DNA of 43,693 bases. Source: Paenibacillus terrae (GTDB lineage Bacteria; Bacillota; Bacilli; Paenibacillales; Paenibacillaceae). Positions 32,915 to 41,840 of the stretch are shown piece after piece. The position numbers and the translations under genes are program-made. The notes under the pieces are model-generated. The model searched no databases. It was given only the letters and a program-made list of their open reading frames with translations, and was not told where the DNA came from. Within the stretch, counting starts at the first letter, position 1; every line of letters begins with the position of its first letter. The stretch covers positions 1-43,693 of the forward strand of contig NZ_JTHP01000056.1 of assembly GCF_000943545.1 (NCBI RefSeq). The letters run 5' to 3'.

Positions 32915-34141
32915 TTAAAACCAATCCTCCTGCACAACTTCCTCTTTACGTCCCTTTATAGCCCCATCTGCCTCAAGAACAACAGTCTCCGTTATAGCCA
33001 CGGCCTGCTCAATCAACGTATTTAAATCCCGAATAGAGGCTTCAATCTTTTGAACAACCCACAGATTCGGATTAGTCGTTGGAGATTTGGGAACAAACAA
33101 CGTGCAGCAATCCTCATACGGCAGGATAGATAGATCGTATGTGCCGATTTGCTTGGCAATTTCCGTAATTTCCTGTTTATCCATCATCACGAGAGGACGC
33201 AGCAACGGTAATTCCGTCGAACGCCCAATCACATTCATGCTCGATAAAGTTTGGCTGGCTACTTGGCCAAGACTGTCACCCGTCACAAGCGCCAGCGCGC
33301 CTTCACGCTCCGCCAGCATCGTAGCAATACGCAGCATGGACCGTCTCATCAGCGTGATGATTAGATTATCCTGTCCAGTGCGTGTAAAAGCCGTCTGCAC
33401 TTCAGTAAAAGGTACGAGATGAATCTTAATGCGTCCCGCGTAACCCGCCAATACCCTCGCCAAGTCAATAACCTTTTCTTTCGCACGCTCACTCGTAAAC
33501 GGATAGCTGTAAAAATGGACGCATTCGATTTCCAATCCTCTGCGCATGGAGGACCATCCCGCTACCGGACTGTCGATTCCGCCCGAGAGCAGCAGCATAG
33601 CTTTGCCGTTTGTACCTAACGGATAGCCTCCTACAGCCGTAATAATATCGCTAAATATATAAGCCGCCTGCTCTCTGACTTCCACCCGTAGCTCGATATC
33701 CGGTTGGCGGACATCGACCTTTAACACTGGGAACTCGCGCAGTACCGGCGAACCGATCAAATGATTCATCTCATGAGAGGAATGGGCAAATCCCTTCCAC
33801 ACCCTGCGAGCATTTACCTTGAAAGTCGTTCCTTCCGTTGGGTTCAACTCACGCATCAAGGCTACAGAGGTCTCAATAATCGTGTCAAGCTCAACAGGAG
33901 CCATTTTAACAGGACTGATGGTGGTGATACCAAAGACTTTTTGTAGCACCTGAATGATCTGCTCATAAGGCTCTCCTCCGAGAACTACATAAATCCGTCC
34001 AAATTCCTTACGCAGAGAAGCGCCGGGAAACGGCTTGAGCAACAGTTTTACGTGATTCAGTACCGCCTTTTCAAAACGGGCGCGGTTTTTCCCTTTTAAT
34101 GTAAATTCGCCAAAGCGAAGCAACAGCATATCATAGTGCAT
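32915..34141 (-). CDS. thiI: tRNA 4-thiouridine synthase ThiI
   Basis: ThiI thiolates uridine 8 of tRNA with sulfur delivered by a cysteine desulfurase; in some bacteria it also serves thiazole synthesis. The start is the ATG at 34141 (MHYDMLLLRFGEFTLKGKNR), with GAAAGGTGG upstream; it begins one base after the stop of the desulfurase gene, so the two are coupled. The 408-residue protein has the NFLD and THUMP regions (about 1-165) and the PP-loop SGGIDS (about 186-191). The C-terminal rhodanese domain of the E. coli enzyme is absent, as in B. subtilis ThiI. Confidence 0.95.
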   Translation of the reverse strand: MHYDMLLLRFGEFTLKGKNRARFEKAVLNHVKLLLKPFPGASLRKEFGRIYVVLGGEPYEQIIQVLQKVFGITTISPVKMAPVELDTIIETSVALMRELNPTEGTTFKVNARRVWKGFAHSSHEMNHLIGSPVLREFPVLKVDVRQPDIELRVEVREQAAYIFSDIITAVGGYPLGTNGKAMLLLSGGIDSPVAGWSSMRRGLEIECVHFYSYPFTSERAKEKVIDLARVLAGYAGRIKIHLVPFTEVQTAFTRTGQDNLIITLMRRSMLRIATMLAEREGALALVTGDSLGQVASQTLSSMNVIGRSTELPLLRPLVMMDKQEITEIAKQIGTYDLSILPYEDCCTLFVPKSPTTNPNLWVVQKIEASIRDLNTLIEQAVAITETVVLEADGAIKGRKEEVVQEDWF

Positions 34142-34142
34142 T

Positions 34143-35291
34143 TTAACGTTTCCACCTTTCAAGGGATTCCAACTGCGCCACAGCCTGGCGAAGCGCGAGA
34201 ATAAGCTCGTCAATATCCTGTTCCGTATGTTCATCCCCGAAGCTGATCCGAATGCCGCCGGACGCTTCCGCCTCATTTCGACCCATCGCCAGCAAAATCC
34301 GGCTAGGCTCGGCTAATTTGGAGGAACAAGCCGATTGGGTCGATACCGCAAAGCCCAATTGCTCCAGCGTATGCAGCAGCACCTCTGCCTTCATACCCGG
34401 ATACGAAAAATGGACAATGTGCGGTGCTTCCTCCCCGCTATTCAGTCGCAATTGGGGGATCGTCTTCACTTCCGCGGCTACCCGATCTCTCCAAGCAGTC
34501 ATACGCTGCGCCGCCTCTGCTTGCCGTTCTCCTGCCAGCCGGACCGCCTTGGACATACCGACAAGCAGTGGAACATTTTCCGTACCTGCACGAAATCCCT
34601 GCTCCTGAGAGCCTCCGCTAAGCAGCGAGAAAAGCTCCAGACCTTCCCGAACAAAAAGCAGTCCGGCTCCTTTGGGACCGCGCAGCTTATGTGCGGACAG
34701 GCTGTACAGATCAGCCTTCCAGCCCCGGATATTCACCGGAAGCTTTCCATAGCCCTGCACACCATCAACATGGAACAGTACACGTGGGAACTGTTCCTTC
34801 AACGCAACTCCGATATCATGCAACGGCTGTACCCTTCCCGTCTCATTATTGACATGCATAATGCTGACTAAAATCGTGTCTTTACGGATAGCTGCACATA
34901 CCTGCTCGGCACTGACATGCCCTTCCGCATCAACGGGCAGAGATGTGACCTCAAAACCGAGGTCTGCCAGTTGTCTGCAAGCTTCATACACGGACGGATG
35001 CTCTGTTGACACCGTAACGATATGCTTGCCTCTGGCCTGATACTGCAAGGCCACTCCCTTAATAGCGAGATTATTGCTTTCCGTTGCCCCGGATGTGAAC
35101 ACAATCTCCGCCGGATGCACCCCCAAAGCTGTAGCACAAACCTCCCGGGAACGCTTAAGCAGCTTATCCGCATCTTCCCCGTACCGATGCATTGAGGAAG
35201 GATTGCCATAGTGGCGTCTCATCACCTCAGCAATCGTCGTAATCACCTCTTCAAAAGGCGGAGTTGTCGCTGCATAATCAAAATATTTCAT
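34143..35291 (-). CDS. nifZ: Cysteine desulfurase (NifZ/IscS-like) partner of ThiI
   Basis: This PLP enzyme moves sulfur from cysteine to a persulfide, here most likely for ThiI. The start is the ATG at 35291 (MKYFDYAATTPP), four bases after AAGGGGAG; eight codons upstream in frame are probably not translated. It has 382 residues. The PLP-Lys is in SLSAHKLRGPKG (about Lys202). The catalytic Cys is in STQSACSSK (about Cys322), with a short loop of the IscS/NifS class. Other signatures are TSGATESNN, STEHPSV and HVNNETG. B. subtilis has the same pair, nifZ-thiI, which supports a dedicated tRNA-thiolation role. Confidence 0.93.
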   Translation of the reverse strand: MKYFDYAATTPPFEEVITTIAEVMRRHYGNPSSMHRYGEDADKLLKRSREVCATALGVHPAEIVFTSGATESNNLAIKGVALQYQARGKHIVTVSTEHPSVYEACRQLADLGFEVTSLPVDAEGHVSAEQVCAAIRKDTILVSIMHVNNETGRVQPLHDIGVALKEQFPRVLFHVDGVQGYGKLPVNIRGWKADLYSLSAHKLRGPKGAGLLFVREGLELFSLLSGGSQEQGFRAGTENVPLLVGMSKAVRLAGERQAEAAQRMTAWRDRVAAEVKTIPQLRLNSGEEAPHIVHFSYPGMKAEVLLHTLEQLGFAVSTQSACSSKLAEPSRILLAMGRNEAEASGGIRISFGDEHTEQDIDELILALRQAVAQLESLERWKR

Positions 35292-35325
35292 GAAACTCCC
35301 CTTTCTGCCCTGCAACCTCTACAAC

Positions 35326-35380
35326 AAAAAAAGACCAAAACAGGGAAGGGCCACTGCATTACACAGTGACACCCTTTCCC
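35326..35380 (-). terminator. Terminator of the lytic transglycosylase gene
   Basis: GGGAAGGG pairs with CCCTTTCCC with a one-base bulge, capped by an inner CACTG/CAGTG stem. On the minus strand TGTTTTGGTCTTTTTTT follows. It lies about 70 bases past the stop at 35447. Confidence 0.8.
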
Positions 35381-35446
35381 CATATTGATCCCACCTGCGG
35401 ACCTGTCTGATTAAATTTTTGTTTTTTTCTTTATAAGCTACAGGGC

Positions 35447-36142
35447 TTAAAACGTATATTTTTCACGTGCATTCTGAATTTTGGTAATATACTTTTGCGT
35501 TTCTACCGGAAGCATGTTCAGCACAGCCATCAACTGCTCGTCACTATTCACGCCCAATCGCTGTACCCGTCCGGGGCCTGCATTATAAGCTGCCAAGGCC
35601 ATATTTTCCTGTCCATTAAAACGCTTAATCTGGTAAGACAAATAACGAACTCCGGCATCAATATTTTGTGCAGGGTCATACGCATCGCTAACTCCCAATC
35701 CTTGGGCCGTAGCATCCATAAGCTGCATAAGCCCTTTGGCTCCAGCTGAAGAAGTGACCAGCGGGTTAAACGAAGATTCTGTATCAATGACTGCTTTAAT
35801 CAGCGACACCGGAACTCCATATTTATTGCTGGCCTCGTTAATGAAATCATCATAAGCTGTAGGCTTGGTCGGCCCATCAGTTGCTGTGCTGGAAGCAGGA
35901 TACACCGCCAATGGGGAAGTCGTTCCCCTCGATGGTCCCAATTGGAGCCAGAGCAACCCATTTTCATCCCTTGTAACGTCCCCTGAATTTACACGAGCTG
36001 CAGCATCATCTGTCTCCAACTGCCCTGCCTGCTCAAGTAATCCGGAAAAAGCGTCCGTTGTATCCGTTTGTGCTGTGGAACCTATATTACTCAACAACTG
36101 CGTATCTATTATGGCCTTGGACACGCGCGGATCTATTTGCAT
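35447..36142 (-). CDS. Lytic transglycosylase, SLT domain
   Basis: The enzyme would cleave the MurNAc-GlcNAc bond of peptidoglycan. It has 231 residues. The first 95 are low-complexity and without a recognisable signal peptide. The SLT domain occupies about 100-225: PVSLIKAVIDTESSFNP with catalytic Glu near 122, SSAGAKGLMQLM, DPAQNIDAGVRYLS, and ALAAYNAGPGRV. Lack of a signal peptide is common for this Bacillota group and leaves export unresolved. The start ATG has a GGGAA site. The gene has its own terminator. Confidence 0.9.
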   Translation of the reverse strand: MQIDPRVSKAIIDTQLLSNIGSTAQTDTTDAFSGLLEQAGQLETDDAAARVNSGDVTRDENGLLWLQLGPSRGTTSPLAVYPASSTATDGPTKPTAYDDFINEASNKYGVPVSLIKAVIDTESSFNPLVTSSAGAKGLMQLMDATAQGLGVSDAYDPAQNIDAGVRYLSYQIKRFNGQENMALAAYNAGPGRVQRLGVNSDEQLMAVLNMLPVETQKYITKIQNAREKYTF

Positions 36143-36240
36143 GTGGCATTCCCAACTTTCTTTAGTTGTTATATCCCAAACAGCCTATCATTATTGCTTA
36201 TGATACAACGTTTTGCTATGTACTGCCATACTTTTTAACG

Positions 36241-36278
36241 AAAAAAGCTCCGCATCTGTCGAATTGACAGCGGAGCTT
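36241..36278 (-). terminator. Terminator of the DUF1540-membrane protein unit
   Basis: AAGCTCCG pairs with CGGAGCTT, and CTGTC/GACAG extends the hairpin with loop GAATT. On the minus strand it is followed by TTTTTT. It ends the unit upstream at 36367-37035. Confidence 0.85.
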
Positions 36279-36366
36279 CATGGTACTGGGTCAATACAGA
36301 ATAGATCGCTTATAATTTTACTCGAACTGAGCAAGCGATCATCTGGCTTTTCGTGCCTTCACGAGA

Positions 36367-36762
36367 TCAACGAACAAACGGAATAAAAGCAAAGTAACTT
36401 AATGTCGCCAGCGCACCCAGCCCGATCGACCAAATACCTGTTGTTTTGTTCCCATTTACATAAGCAAAAAAACCCAACACTGCAGCAATAGGCCCCAGCA
36501 CAATAGACCACATAAACAGTGCGGCAATACCTGCGGCTAGACCGATATAGCCTGAGATACGTCCACTTTGGCTTATGACATGCTGCTCATCCTTGTCCTT
36601 ATGCCGAGTCACGGCTGGTGAGCCGGGAGCTACCTCAGCCGCATATTCCTCTTGATGGTTGCGACGCTTGGCAGAGCGTTCTTGAATTCGACGGGGATAA
36701 TCCACACGCTCGCGGCTAAAATGCTCTTCGTCTCGATGCTTATCAGTTTCATGATCTTCCAT
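36367..36762 (-). CDS. Small membrane protein with charged N-terminus (DUF4190-like)
   Basis: The start is the ATG at 36762, nine bases after GGAGGTG; a TTG six codons upstream overlaps that site. The 131-residue protein has a strongly charged N-terminal half, rich in Glu, Arg, His and Asp (about 1-70). Two hydrophobic segments follow (about 73-103 and 110-128). The pattern GYIGLAAGIAALFMWSIVLGPIAAVLGFFAYVNGNK ... IWSIGLGALATLSYF resembles DUF4190 two-segment proteins. Function unknown. It sits 45 bases after the DUF1540 gene and shares its terminator. Confidence 0.7.
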   Translation of the reverse strand: MEDHETDKHRDEEHFSRERVDYPRRIQERSAKRRNHQEEYAAEVAPGSPAVTRHKDKDEQHVISQSGRISGYIGLAAGIAALFMWSIVLGPIAAVLGFFAYVNGNKTTGIWSIGLGALATLSYFAFIPFVR

Positions 36763-36807
36763 AATACACTGCACCTCCAATTACGTAATGATTCGCGGGA
36801 TGGATTG

Positions 36808-37035
36808 TTACAGAGACTTTGGTCTAAAGGTGTGACAACAGGTTGCTGCAGAAGTTGCAGCCTGGTCACGTTCGACTGAGCTGAAGCTTTCACCCGCATA
36901 TTCTTCATCAAATTTTTTCCCGGCATGACTGTCAATTTCTATCATGATCAAATCTGCCTTGCACAAGTTGTTTTCTCCCCAATAATGACAATTGGCTACG
37001 CTGCATTTGACTATTGGCTTGGCCTCTTGGCTCAT
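36808..37035 (-). CDS. DUF1540 cysteine-rich protein
   Basis: The start is the ATG at 37035, with GAGGTG six bases upstream, giving 75 residues. The pattern KCSVANCHYWGENNLCKADLI, with Cys11, Cys16 and Cys25, is the DUF1540 signature, and a CC pair near the C-terminus (TCCHTF) adds two more cysteines. This suggests a small metal-binding domain. DUF1540 proteins are common in spore-formers and have no established role that I know of. It is probably co-transcribed with the membrane protein that follows. Confidence 0.85.
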   Translation of the reverse strand: MSQEAKPIVKCSVANCHYWGENNLCKADLIMIEIDSHAGKKFDEEYAGESFSSVERDQAATSAATCCHTFRPKSL

Positions 37036-37113
37036 GATTATCACCTCGGATTCATTGTCCCCCCCGTAGCGTTCACCTATGCGCACATAGCATATGGCAG
37101 TTGGTGACATACG

Positions 37114-37170
37114 AAAAAAGCCGTTTCCGGCACCTCCTCCAAACTGGCAGGAAGCAAACAGGAAACGGCT
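37114..37170 (-). terminator. Terminator of the YpuI-like gene
   Basis: AAGCCGTTTCC (37118-37128) and GGAAACGGCTT (37160-37170) form a perfect 11-base stem with a loop of about 31 bases. On the minus strand TTTTTTCG follows. It lies about 50 bases past the stop at 37223. Confidence 0.8.
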
Positions 37171-37222
37171 TGCTTGTCTCATATGTTTTTGTTTTCAATT
37201 AAAAAATCCCCTGGCTAGATGC

Positions 37223-37729
37223 TTACGCATGTGTACGGCGAGTCTGCATCCGGCGCTGAGTCAAATAATCACTTTCGTAATAAGCAAGATCATCGCGCAA
37301 TTCTTCAAAATTTTTCGTAATGTCCATGATCACTTCGCGGGCAGGCGTTACTGGCGTTTTACGGAAGCGTATAGCATCTTGTCCCGTATAAGCGTAGCGT
37401 CCATCCTCTGCGTAAGATTCATTTTTGGGATAAAAAAAGCTGTTCACGCAGTCATGGTAAACGTTATACAATGCCTTTTCCGCAAAATCGACGTCAAAGT
37501 TGGCACGGCGCAAAGCCACACCCAGCTTTTCATAAGATATTTCGGAAAAAACAAGGACATGGCGGAGATCCGACAAAAAGCCTTTGTAAAAGAGTACGGA
37601 CTCCTCACTGCGATCCACAGCCAGCTCCGGCAGTGCATGCTCATTAAGGAATGCTTCCACCCGTTCCACGGCAGATTTCAGTTTCTCCTGCGCCGACTCA
37701 CATAATTTTTGTACGTTGACTGCTGACAT
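37223..37729 (-). CDS. YpuI/DUF3907-family protein
   Basis: This is a soluble, mostly helical 168-residue protein without signal peptide or membrane segment. Visible segments are SVLFYKGFLSDLRHVLVFSEISYEKLGVALR, FDVDFAEKALYNVYHDCVNSFFYPKNE, and FRKTPVTPAREVIMDITKNFEELRDDLAYYESDY. They agree with my memory of the YpuI (DUF3907) family of Bacilli, whose function is not known. It is a single gene divergent from the protease, with a perfect terminator stem downstream. Confidence 0.75.
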   Translation of the reverse strand: MSAVNVQKLCESAQEKLKSAVERVEAFLNEHALPELAVDRSEESVLFYKGFLSDLRHVLVFSEISYEKLGVALRRANFDVDFAEKALYNVYHDCVNSFFYPKNESYAEDGRYAYTGQDAIRFRKTPVTPAREVIMDITKNFEELRDDLAYYESDYLTQRRMQTRRTHA

Positions 37730-37916
37730 TAATGCAGCTCCCCCTTATTTGTTGCTTGTTCATCAATTTGGTTACCCGAAAATAGATCCTTCTTAACCGA
37801 AAGAGCTGTAATTTTCAGTATTTATCCTAACACAAATAAGGATTGAAAGGTATAAAAACATGCCAACCTTCTCACGCTAAACCATAAATTCATAAACTCC
37901 CAAGGAGGACGGTCCC

Positions 37917-39800
37917 ATGTCTCGGCAAAAATGGTTAAAACCCCTGATCGGAGCAGCCGCCGGGGTGCTTATCATCACCCTGATGCTGCCTTCCCGAGAT
38001 CACCGCCACACACCACAGCCCGAATATACGGCAAAAATGGTGCCACAGCAGGAAAAGCAGCTCAAAAAAGGAATGTTGGCTTTGGACTTGTCCGCTACGG
38101 ATACCATCACTCGCATGGATGCCAGGCAGGATATTGAATACGTAATGCGAGAACTGAATGATAAAACTAATGATCAGAAAAAGCATTTTGCCCGCAAGCT
38201 TCAGCAGTCGCACAGTCATCTTCACACGCTACAGTGGATCAATACACGTGACGGGAAGAGCACTACCTACACAGGCAGCAAGGCACAACCTCGTCTGCTT
38301 AATCACATTCAAGTCAAAAACAGCCTGGCTGCGGCTCGCCGTTCCGTCCTGCAAAACAAATCTTACGAGTCCGCTGCTTTTCAGGCGGAGGGTGGAAAAT
38401 ATTTTGTCATGGCAGAGCCATCGACTGACGGGACATACGGCGTTGCCGCGCTGGTCAGTCAGCAAGTGCTTCGTGACGTGGAAAAGCATCAGCGTAAAAA
38501 CCTGCGCCTGATCCCATATCCGAAGGAAGGCAGCTACAAAATCGAATCTGTACATCCCGACACACTACACGATATTACCGTCAAGACGGGTCATGACAAT
38601 GAAAATGCGAGCCATTATTTTGAAAATGAAATCGTCGTTCGCTTCCGCCACAATCCTGATCAACGGCAATTGCGAGAGATCGCAGCAGATTTGAACTGTG
38701 AGCCAGGCCGAAAGCTCGGTTATACGTATGTGTTTCATTCGAATAACATGAACTTCAAAGAGCTAAAGCAATATTTCTCGCAGAAGTGGAACCCGATATA
38801 TGCAGAACCTCACTACATGTATCTGACTAATGAAAAAACACCCGTAAAAGCTTCGGATGTCTCTATTCCGAATGACCTGCTCTTTTCCCGCTATCAGTGG
38901 AATCTGCCGGCCACTGAAACCAACCGGGGCTGGGCGCTATCCAAAGGCAGCAAAAATGTAGTCGTAGCCGTCGTGGATACGGGAGTGGATATGGACCATC
39001 CTGATCTAAAGGGCCAAATCCTACCGGGACACAACGTAGTCAACCCGAAGGAAAAACCTTACGATGACGTCGGTCACGGAACGCATGTTGCCGGTATTAT
39101 TTCCGCGCTCGTGAACAACGGCGAGGGTGTTGCTGGCATGACATGGTACAACAAGGTTATGCCAGTCAAGGTACTCGATCAATCCGGGTCCGGGACCACT
39201 TATTCCGTGGCAGAAGGTATTATATGGGCTGCAGACCATGGAGCCAAGGTCATTAATCTGAGCCTCGGTAATTATGCGCAAGCTGAATTTTTGCACGATG
39301 CGATTAAATATGCCTATGACAAGGATGTTGTATTAGTCGCAGCCACGGGAAATGATAATACGGAACGGCCAGGCTATCCCGCAGCCTATCCGGAAGTATT
39401 TGCCGTATCTGCCACAGATGCGTCCATGCACCGGGCTTCTTTTTCCAACTACGGAGATTATGTTGACGTTATGGCCCCCGGCGCAAGCATAGCAAGCACG
39501 TATCCGGGGAACCAATACGCTGCCCTCTCAGGCACTTCGATGGCCAGTCCGCATGTATCAGCGCTTGCGGCCCTCGTTCGTTCCATCAACCCCGACCTGA
39601 CGAACAAAGAGGTCATGGATTTGATGAGAAACAGCGTGATTGATTTGGGTACACCGGGGCATGACAAATATTTCGGATATGGCCAAATCGATGTATATAA
39701 GGCGTTGAAAGCAGCTCAACGTCCGTATGTTCCTTTGCAGTTTTATCCACAGCATTTGGGTGACAAGATAAAATCTCTCTTGAAGATGCTGGAAACGTAA
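37917..39800 (+). CDS. Membrane-anchored subtilisin-like serine protease (S8) with large N-terminal region
   Basis: The 627-residue protein has a signal or signal-anchor at about 8-25 (PLIGAAAGVLIITLML). Residues 60-205 are a non-catalytic region that looks like an extracytoplasmic sensor-type domain (LHTLQWINTRDGKSTTYTG ... KYFVMAEPSTDGTYGVAALVSQQVL). Residues 235-300 look like an I9-type propeptide (ENEIVVRFRHNPDQRQLREIA). The peptidase domain has Asp354 (VVDTGVD), His387 (GHGTHVAG), the oxyanion Asn479 (ATGND) and Ser541 (GTSMASPH), so it should be active. It is preceded by AAGGAGGAC. The catalytic domain is thermitase-like. It may be processed and released, or act at the membrane. Confidence 0.92.
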   Translation: MSRQKWLKPLIGAAAGVLIITLMLPSRDHRHTPQPEYTAKMVPQQEKQLKKGMLALDLSATDTITRMDARQDIEYVMRELNDKTNDQKKHFARKLQQSHSHLHTLQWINTRDGKSTTYTGSKAQPRLLNHIQVKNSLAAARRSVLQNKSYESAAFQAEGGKYFVMAEPSTDGTYGVAALVSQQVLRDVEKHQRKNLRLIPYPKEGSYKIESVHPDTLHDITVKTGHDNENASHYFENEIVVRFRHNPDQRQLREIAADLNCEPGRKLGYTYVFHSNNMNFKELKQYFSQKWNPIYAEPHYMYLTNEKTPVKASDVSIPNDLLFSRYQWNLPATETNRGWALSKGSKNVVVAVVDTGVDMDHPDLKGQILPGHNVVNPKEKPYDDVGHGTHVAGIISALVNNGEGVAGMTWYNKVMPVKVLDQSGSGTTYSVAEGIIWAADHGAKVINLSLGNYAQAEFLHDAIKYAYDKDVVLVAATGNDNTERPGYPAAYPEVFAVSATDASMHRASFSNYGDYVDVMAPGASIASTYPGNQYAALSGTSMASPHVSALAALVRSINPDLTNKEVMDLMRNSVIDLGTPGHDKYFGYGQIDVYKALKAAQRPYVPLQFYPQHLGDKIKSLLKMLET

Positions 39801-39821
39801 AAAAGATTCCGTTTGGGCAAA

Positions 39822-39855
39822 AAGCAGCCATGGTACGCTCCATGGCTGCTTTTTT
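39822..39855 (+). terminator. Terminator of the protease gene
   Basis: AAGCAGCCATG and CATGGCTGCTT form a perfect 11-base stem with an eight-base loop, followed by TTTTTG. It separates the protease from the convergent coat-protein gene. Confidence 0.93.
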
Positions 39856-39863
39856 GTAATCCC

Positions 39864-40106
39864 TCAGCGCTTAGAGCTGCTACGTACCTGACGCTTGCCA
39901 TTACTGCGAGTATGACTGCGGGTATGACAGCAAGGATCAGAAGGGTCTTTTACAGTCACTGGGAATACATGGTGTGGTACAGGTATAATGTGCGCTTGGT
40001 TGATAATTTCAATCGGATGAATAACAGGCACCACTTGTGGGAAAAATTGATGATTTACAAATTGGATCGGCGGGCACACGATCGGTTCGTTAGGGCAATG
40101 ACTCAT
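39864..40106 (-). CDS. CotD-like spore coat protein
   Basis: The start is the ATG at 40106, nine bases after GGAG; an upstream TTG is less likely. The 80-residue protein is rich in His, Pro, Val and Ile. It opens MSHCPNEPIVCPPIQFVNHQFFPQVVPVIHP, and the middle HIIPVPHHVFPV precedes DPCCHTRSHTR and a basic tail. The composition and the P-I-V-x-P...VPxIHP pattern match CotD-family inner coat proteins. In B. subtilis cotD is made in the mother cell late in sporulation. It is a single gene between the protease and the MocR gene. Confidence 0.8.
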   Translation of the reverse strand: MSHCPNEPIVCPPIQFVNHQFFPQVVPVIHPIEIINQAHIIPVPHHVFPVTVKDPSDPCCHTRSHTRSNGKRQVRSSSKR

Positions 40107-40162
40107 AATGTGCAACTCCTTTCGGTGAATTAGTACAGCATATTACGAAGGGGCTCCCTGCG

Positions 40163-40193
40163 ATTGGATGATTACCCCCTATTGCAAATATCC
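40163..40193 (-). promoter_or_regulatory. Possible sigma-E-type promoter of the cotD-like gene
   Basis: On the minus strand GGATATT (40187-40193) and CATCCAAT (40163-40170) resemble the sigma-E -35 and -10 elements. The spacing is 16 bases, one more than usual, and the -10 has one clear mismatch. It would fit mother-cell expression, but the match is not strong. Confidence 0.22.
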
Positions 40194-41669
40194 TTACAAA
40201 ATAGGCCTTCGTTCCATGATGACCGAGCGGTCAAGCAGTTCTCCCAGCAAGCGGCATAACTTGCGCAATCCTGCTTCGAGTGTGTCCTTGGCCGTGTATG
40301 AAAAGGAAATACGAATATGATTACTTTCCATACCACCTGCATAACATACCCCTCCTGGTAAAAAGGATATGCCTTCCCGATCAGCTAATCGCCCCAGCTC
40401 TGCGATATCAACAGCAGGCGGGAGTTTTATCCATATATTAAGACCACCCTCAGGTGCTTGCCAGGTGACTTCTGCAGGGGCAAAGCGCTGGAGTGTGTGC
40501 AGAGCAGTGGTCAGACGGTCCTGCATTTGATCTCTTAACGAGACGAGATGGTTATCCAGCCGATGCCTGATGAAAGGTAACAATGCTTTTTGCGTCAACA
40601 AAGGGCTTCCCAGATCCGTAGTTGACTTGGCTGCCACAAGGCGGTCCAGCACACTTCCTGTAGCCACTACACAAGCGATACGACAGCCGGGAGCGACGGT
40701 TTTACTGAAGCTTTTAATATAAATCACATGTCCGGACAGATCATGCGCCTTGATGGGAAGCGGCGGCTTTGTTTTGTAGTACAGATCAGAAAACGGATCA
40801 TCTTCGACGATCAGACAATGATAACTTTGCGCCAGATCCAGAAGTTGCATGCGTCTGACCGTCGTTAAGGTTATTCCAGTGGGATTATGAAAGGTAGGTA
40901 TCGTATAGATCAGCTTTGGAGGATGAGTGTCACGGAGGCGTGTCAGGATATCCATGCGCATGCCCTGCTCATCCATCGGAATCATGACCACCTTGGCACC
41001 TCGGCTGGTGAATACATCAATCGCACCCGTATACGTAGGAGCCTCCATATAGACAACGTCACCAGGACCAACGAACGTACGCGCCACAAGATCAATCCCC
41101 TGCTGGGCGCCGCTTGTCACAAGCAGATGTTCTGCTTCAGTACGGATTCCACGTTCGCTCAGGTGAACTGCACATACTTCCCTCAGTTCTACATCCCCTT
41201 CGAAGGTGCCGTAAACAGCCATCGCATCGGGATCTTCGGAGGATAAACGTCGGGTATCGTTAATGATTTCACGAGTGGGAAGAAGTTCTGGCTGAACTGC
41301 CGCAATATGAAATGAATAGGGAACCTGACGGCTATGATTAAAGTTTCTCCACAACTGTGCACGCGGCAAGTAATCAATCAGCGACATTTGCCATGATAAA
41401 TCCAGCGCCTCCTCACGATGCAATGACACAGAAGGTTCGGCTACATAGCATCCCTTTCCCTGTGTACACACCACAAGATGTATGGATTCCAGCTCCGCAT
41501 ACGCCTTGCTTACAGTTACAGGGCTAACGGAAAGCAGACTGGACAAATGGCGGACAGAGGGAAGCTTAGTACCCTGAGGCAGCAGTCCGGACTGGATACG
41601 GTCCGCCAATGTTTTGGCAATTTGTAAATATAATTTGACACTGCTATTGCGACTGAGTTCAATATGCAT
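40194..41669 (-). CDS. MocR-type (GntR-aminotransferase) transcriptional regulator
   Basis: This is a fusion regulator of 491 residues starting at the ATG at 41669 (MHIELSRNSSVKLYLQIAKTL), behind GGAGGGA; 18 upstream in-frame codons lack a site. The N-terminal GntR winged helix (about 8-75) has LADRIQSGLLPQGTKLPSVRHLSSLLSVSPVTVSKAYAELE. The C-terminal domain (about 120-480) is a fold-type I aminotransferase with FHNPTG, VEDDPFSDLYY and the PLP-Lys in YIKSFSKTVAPGCR. Such proteins sense PLP or an amino compound and regulate a nearby gene, often divergent. The divergent gene here is the marR-ABC unit. A -10-like TACAAT (41706-41711, minus) lies upstream. Confidence 0.92.
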   Translation of the reverse strand: MHIELSRNSSVKLYLQIAKTLADRIQSGLLPQGTKLPSVRHLSSLLSVSPVTVSKAYAELESIHLVVCTQGKGCYVAEPSVSLHREEALDLSWQMSLIDYLPRAQLWRNFNHSRQVPYSFHIAAVQPELLPTREIINDTRRLSSEDPDAMAVYGTFEGDVELREVCAVHLSERGIRTEAEHLLVTSGAQQGIDLVARTFVGPGDVVYMEAPTYTGAIDVFTSRGAKVVMIPMDEQGMRMDILTRLRDTHPPKLIYTIPTFHNPTGITLTTVRRMQLLDLAQSYHCLIVEDDPFSDLYYKTKPPLPIKAHDLSGHVIYIKSFSKTVAPGCRIACVVATGSVLDRLVAAKSTTDLGSPLLTQKALLPFIRHRLDNHLVSLRDQMQDRLTTALHTLQRFAPAEVTWQAPEGGLNIWIKLPPAVDIAELGRLADREGISFLPGGVCYAGGMESNHIRISFSYTAKDTLEAGLRKLCRLLGELLDRSVIMERRPIL

Positions 41670-41840
41670 CGGAATCGTCCCTCCAGGATCTGACCATCGG
41701 CTTCCATTGTAACATTCAATCACTTGGTAGACGACACGAATCGGCCGAACGTGCTTCTTTTTGCCAGATCATCGATCCCATTCAATGTATTCCCGTGAAA
41801 CATGGTCATGGATGCTTCTTTTATTCCATATTTTCTCGAA

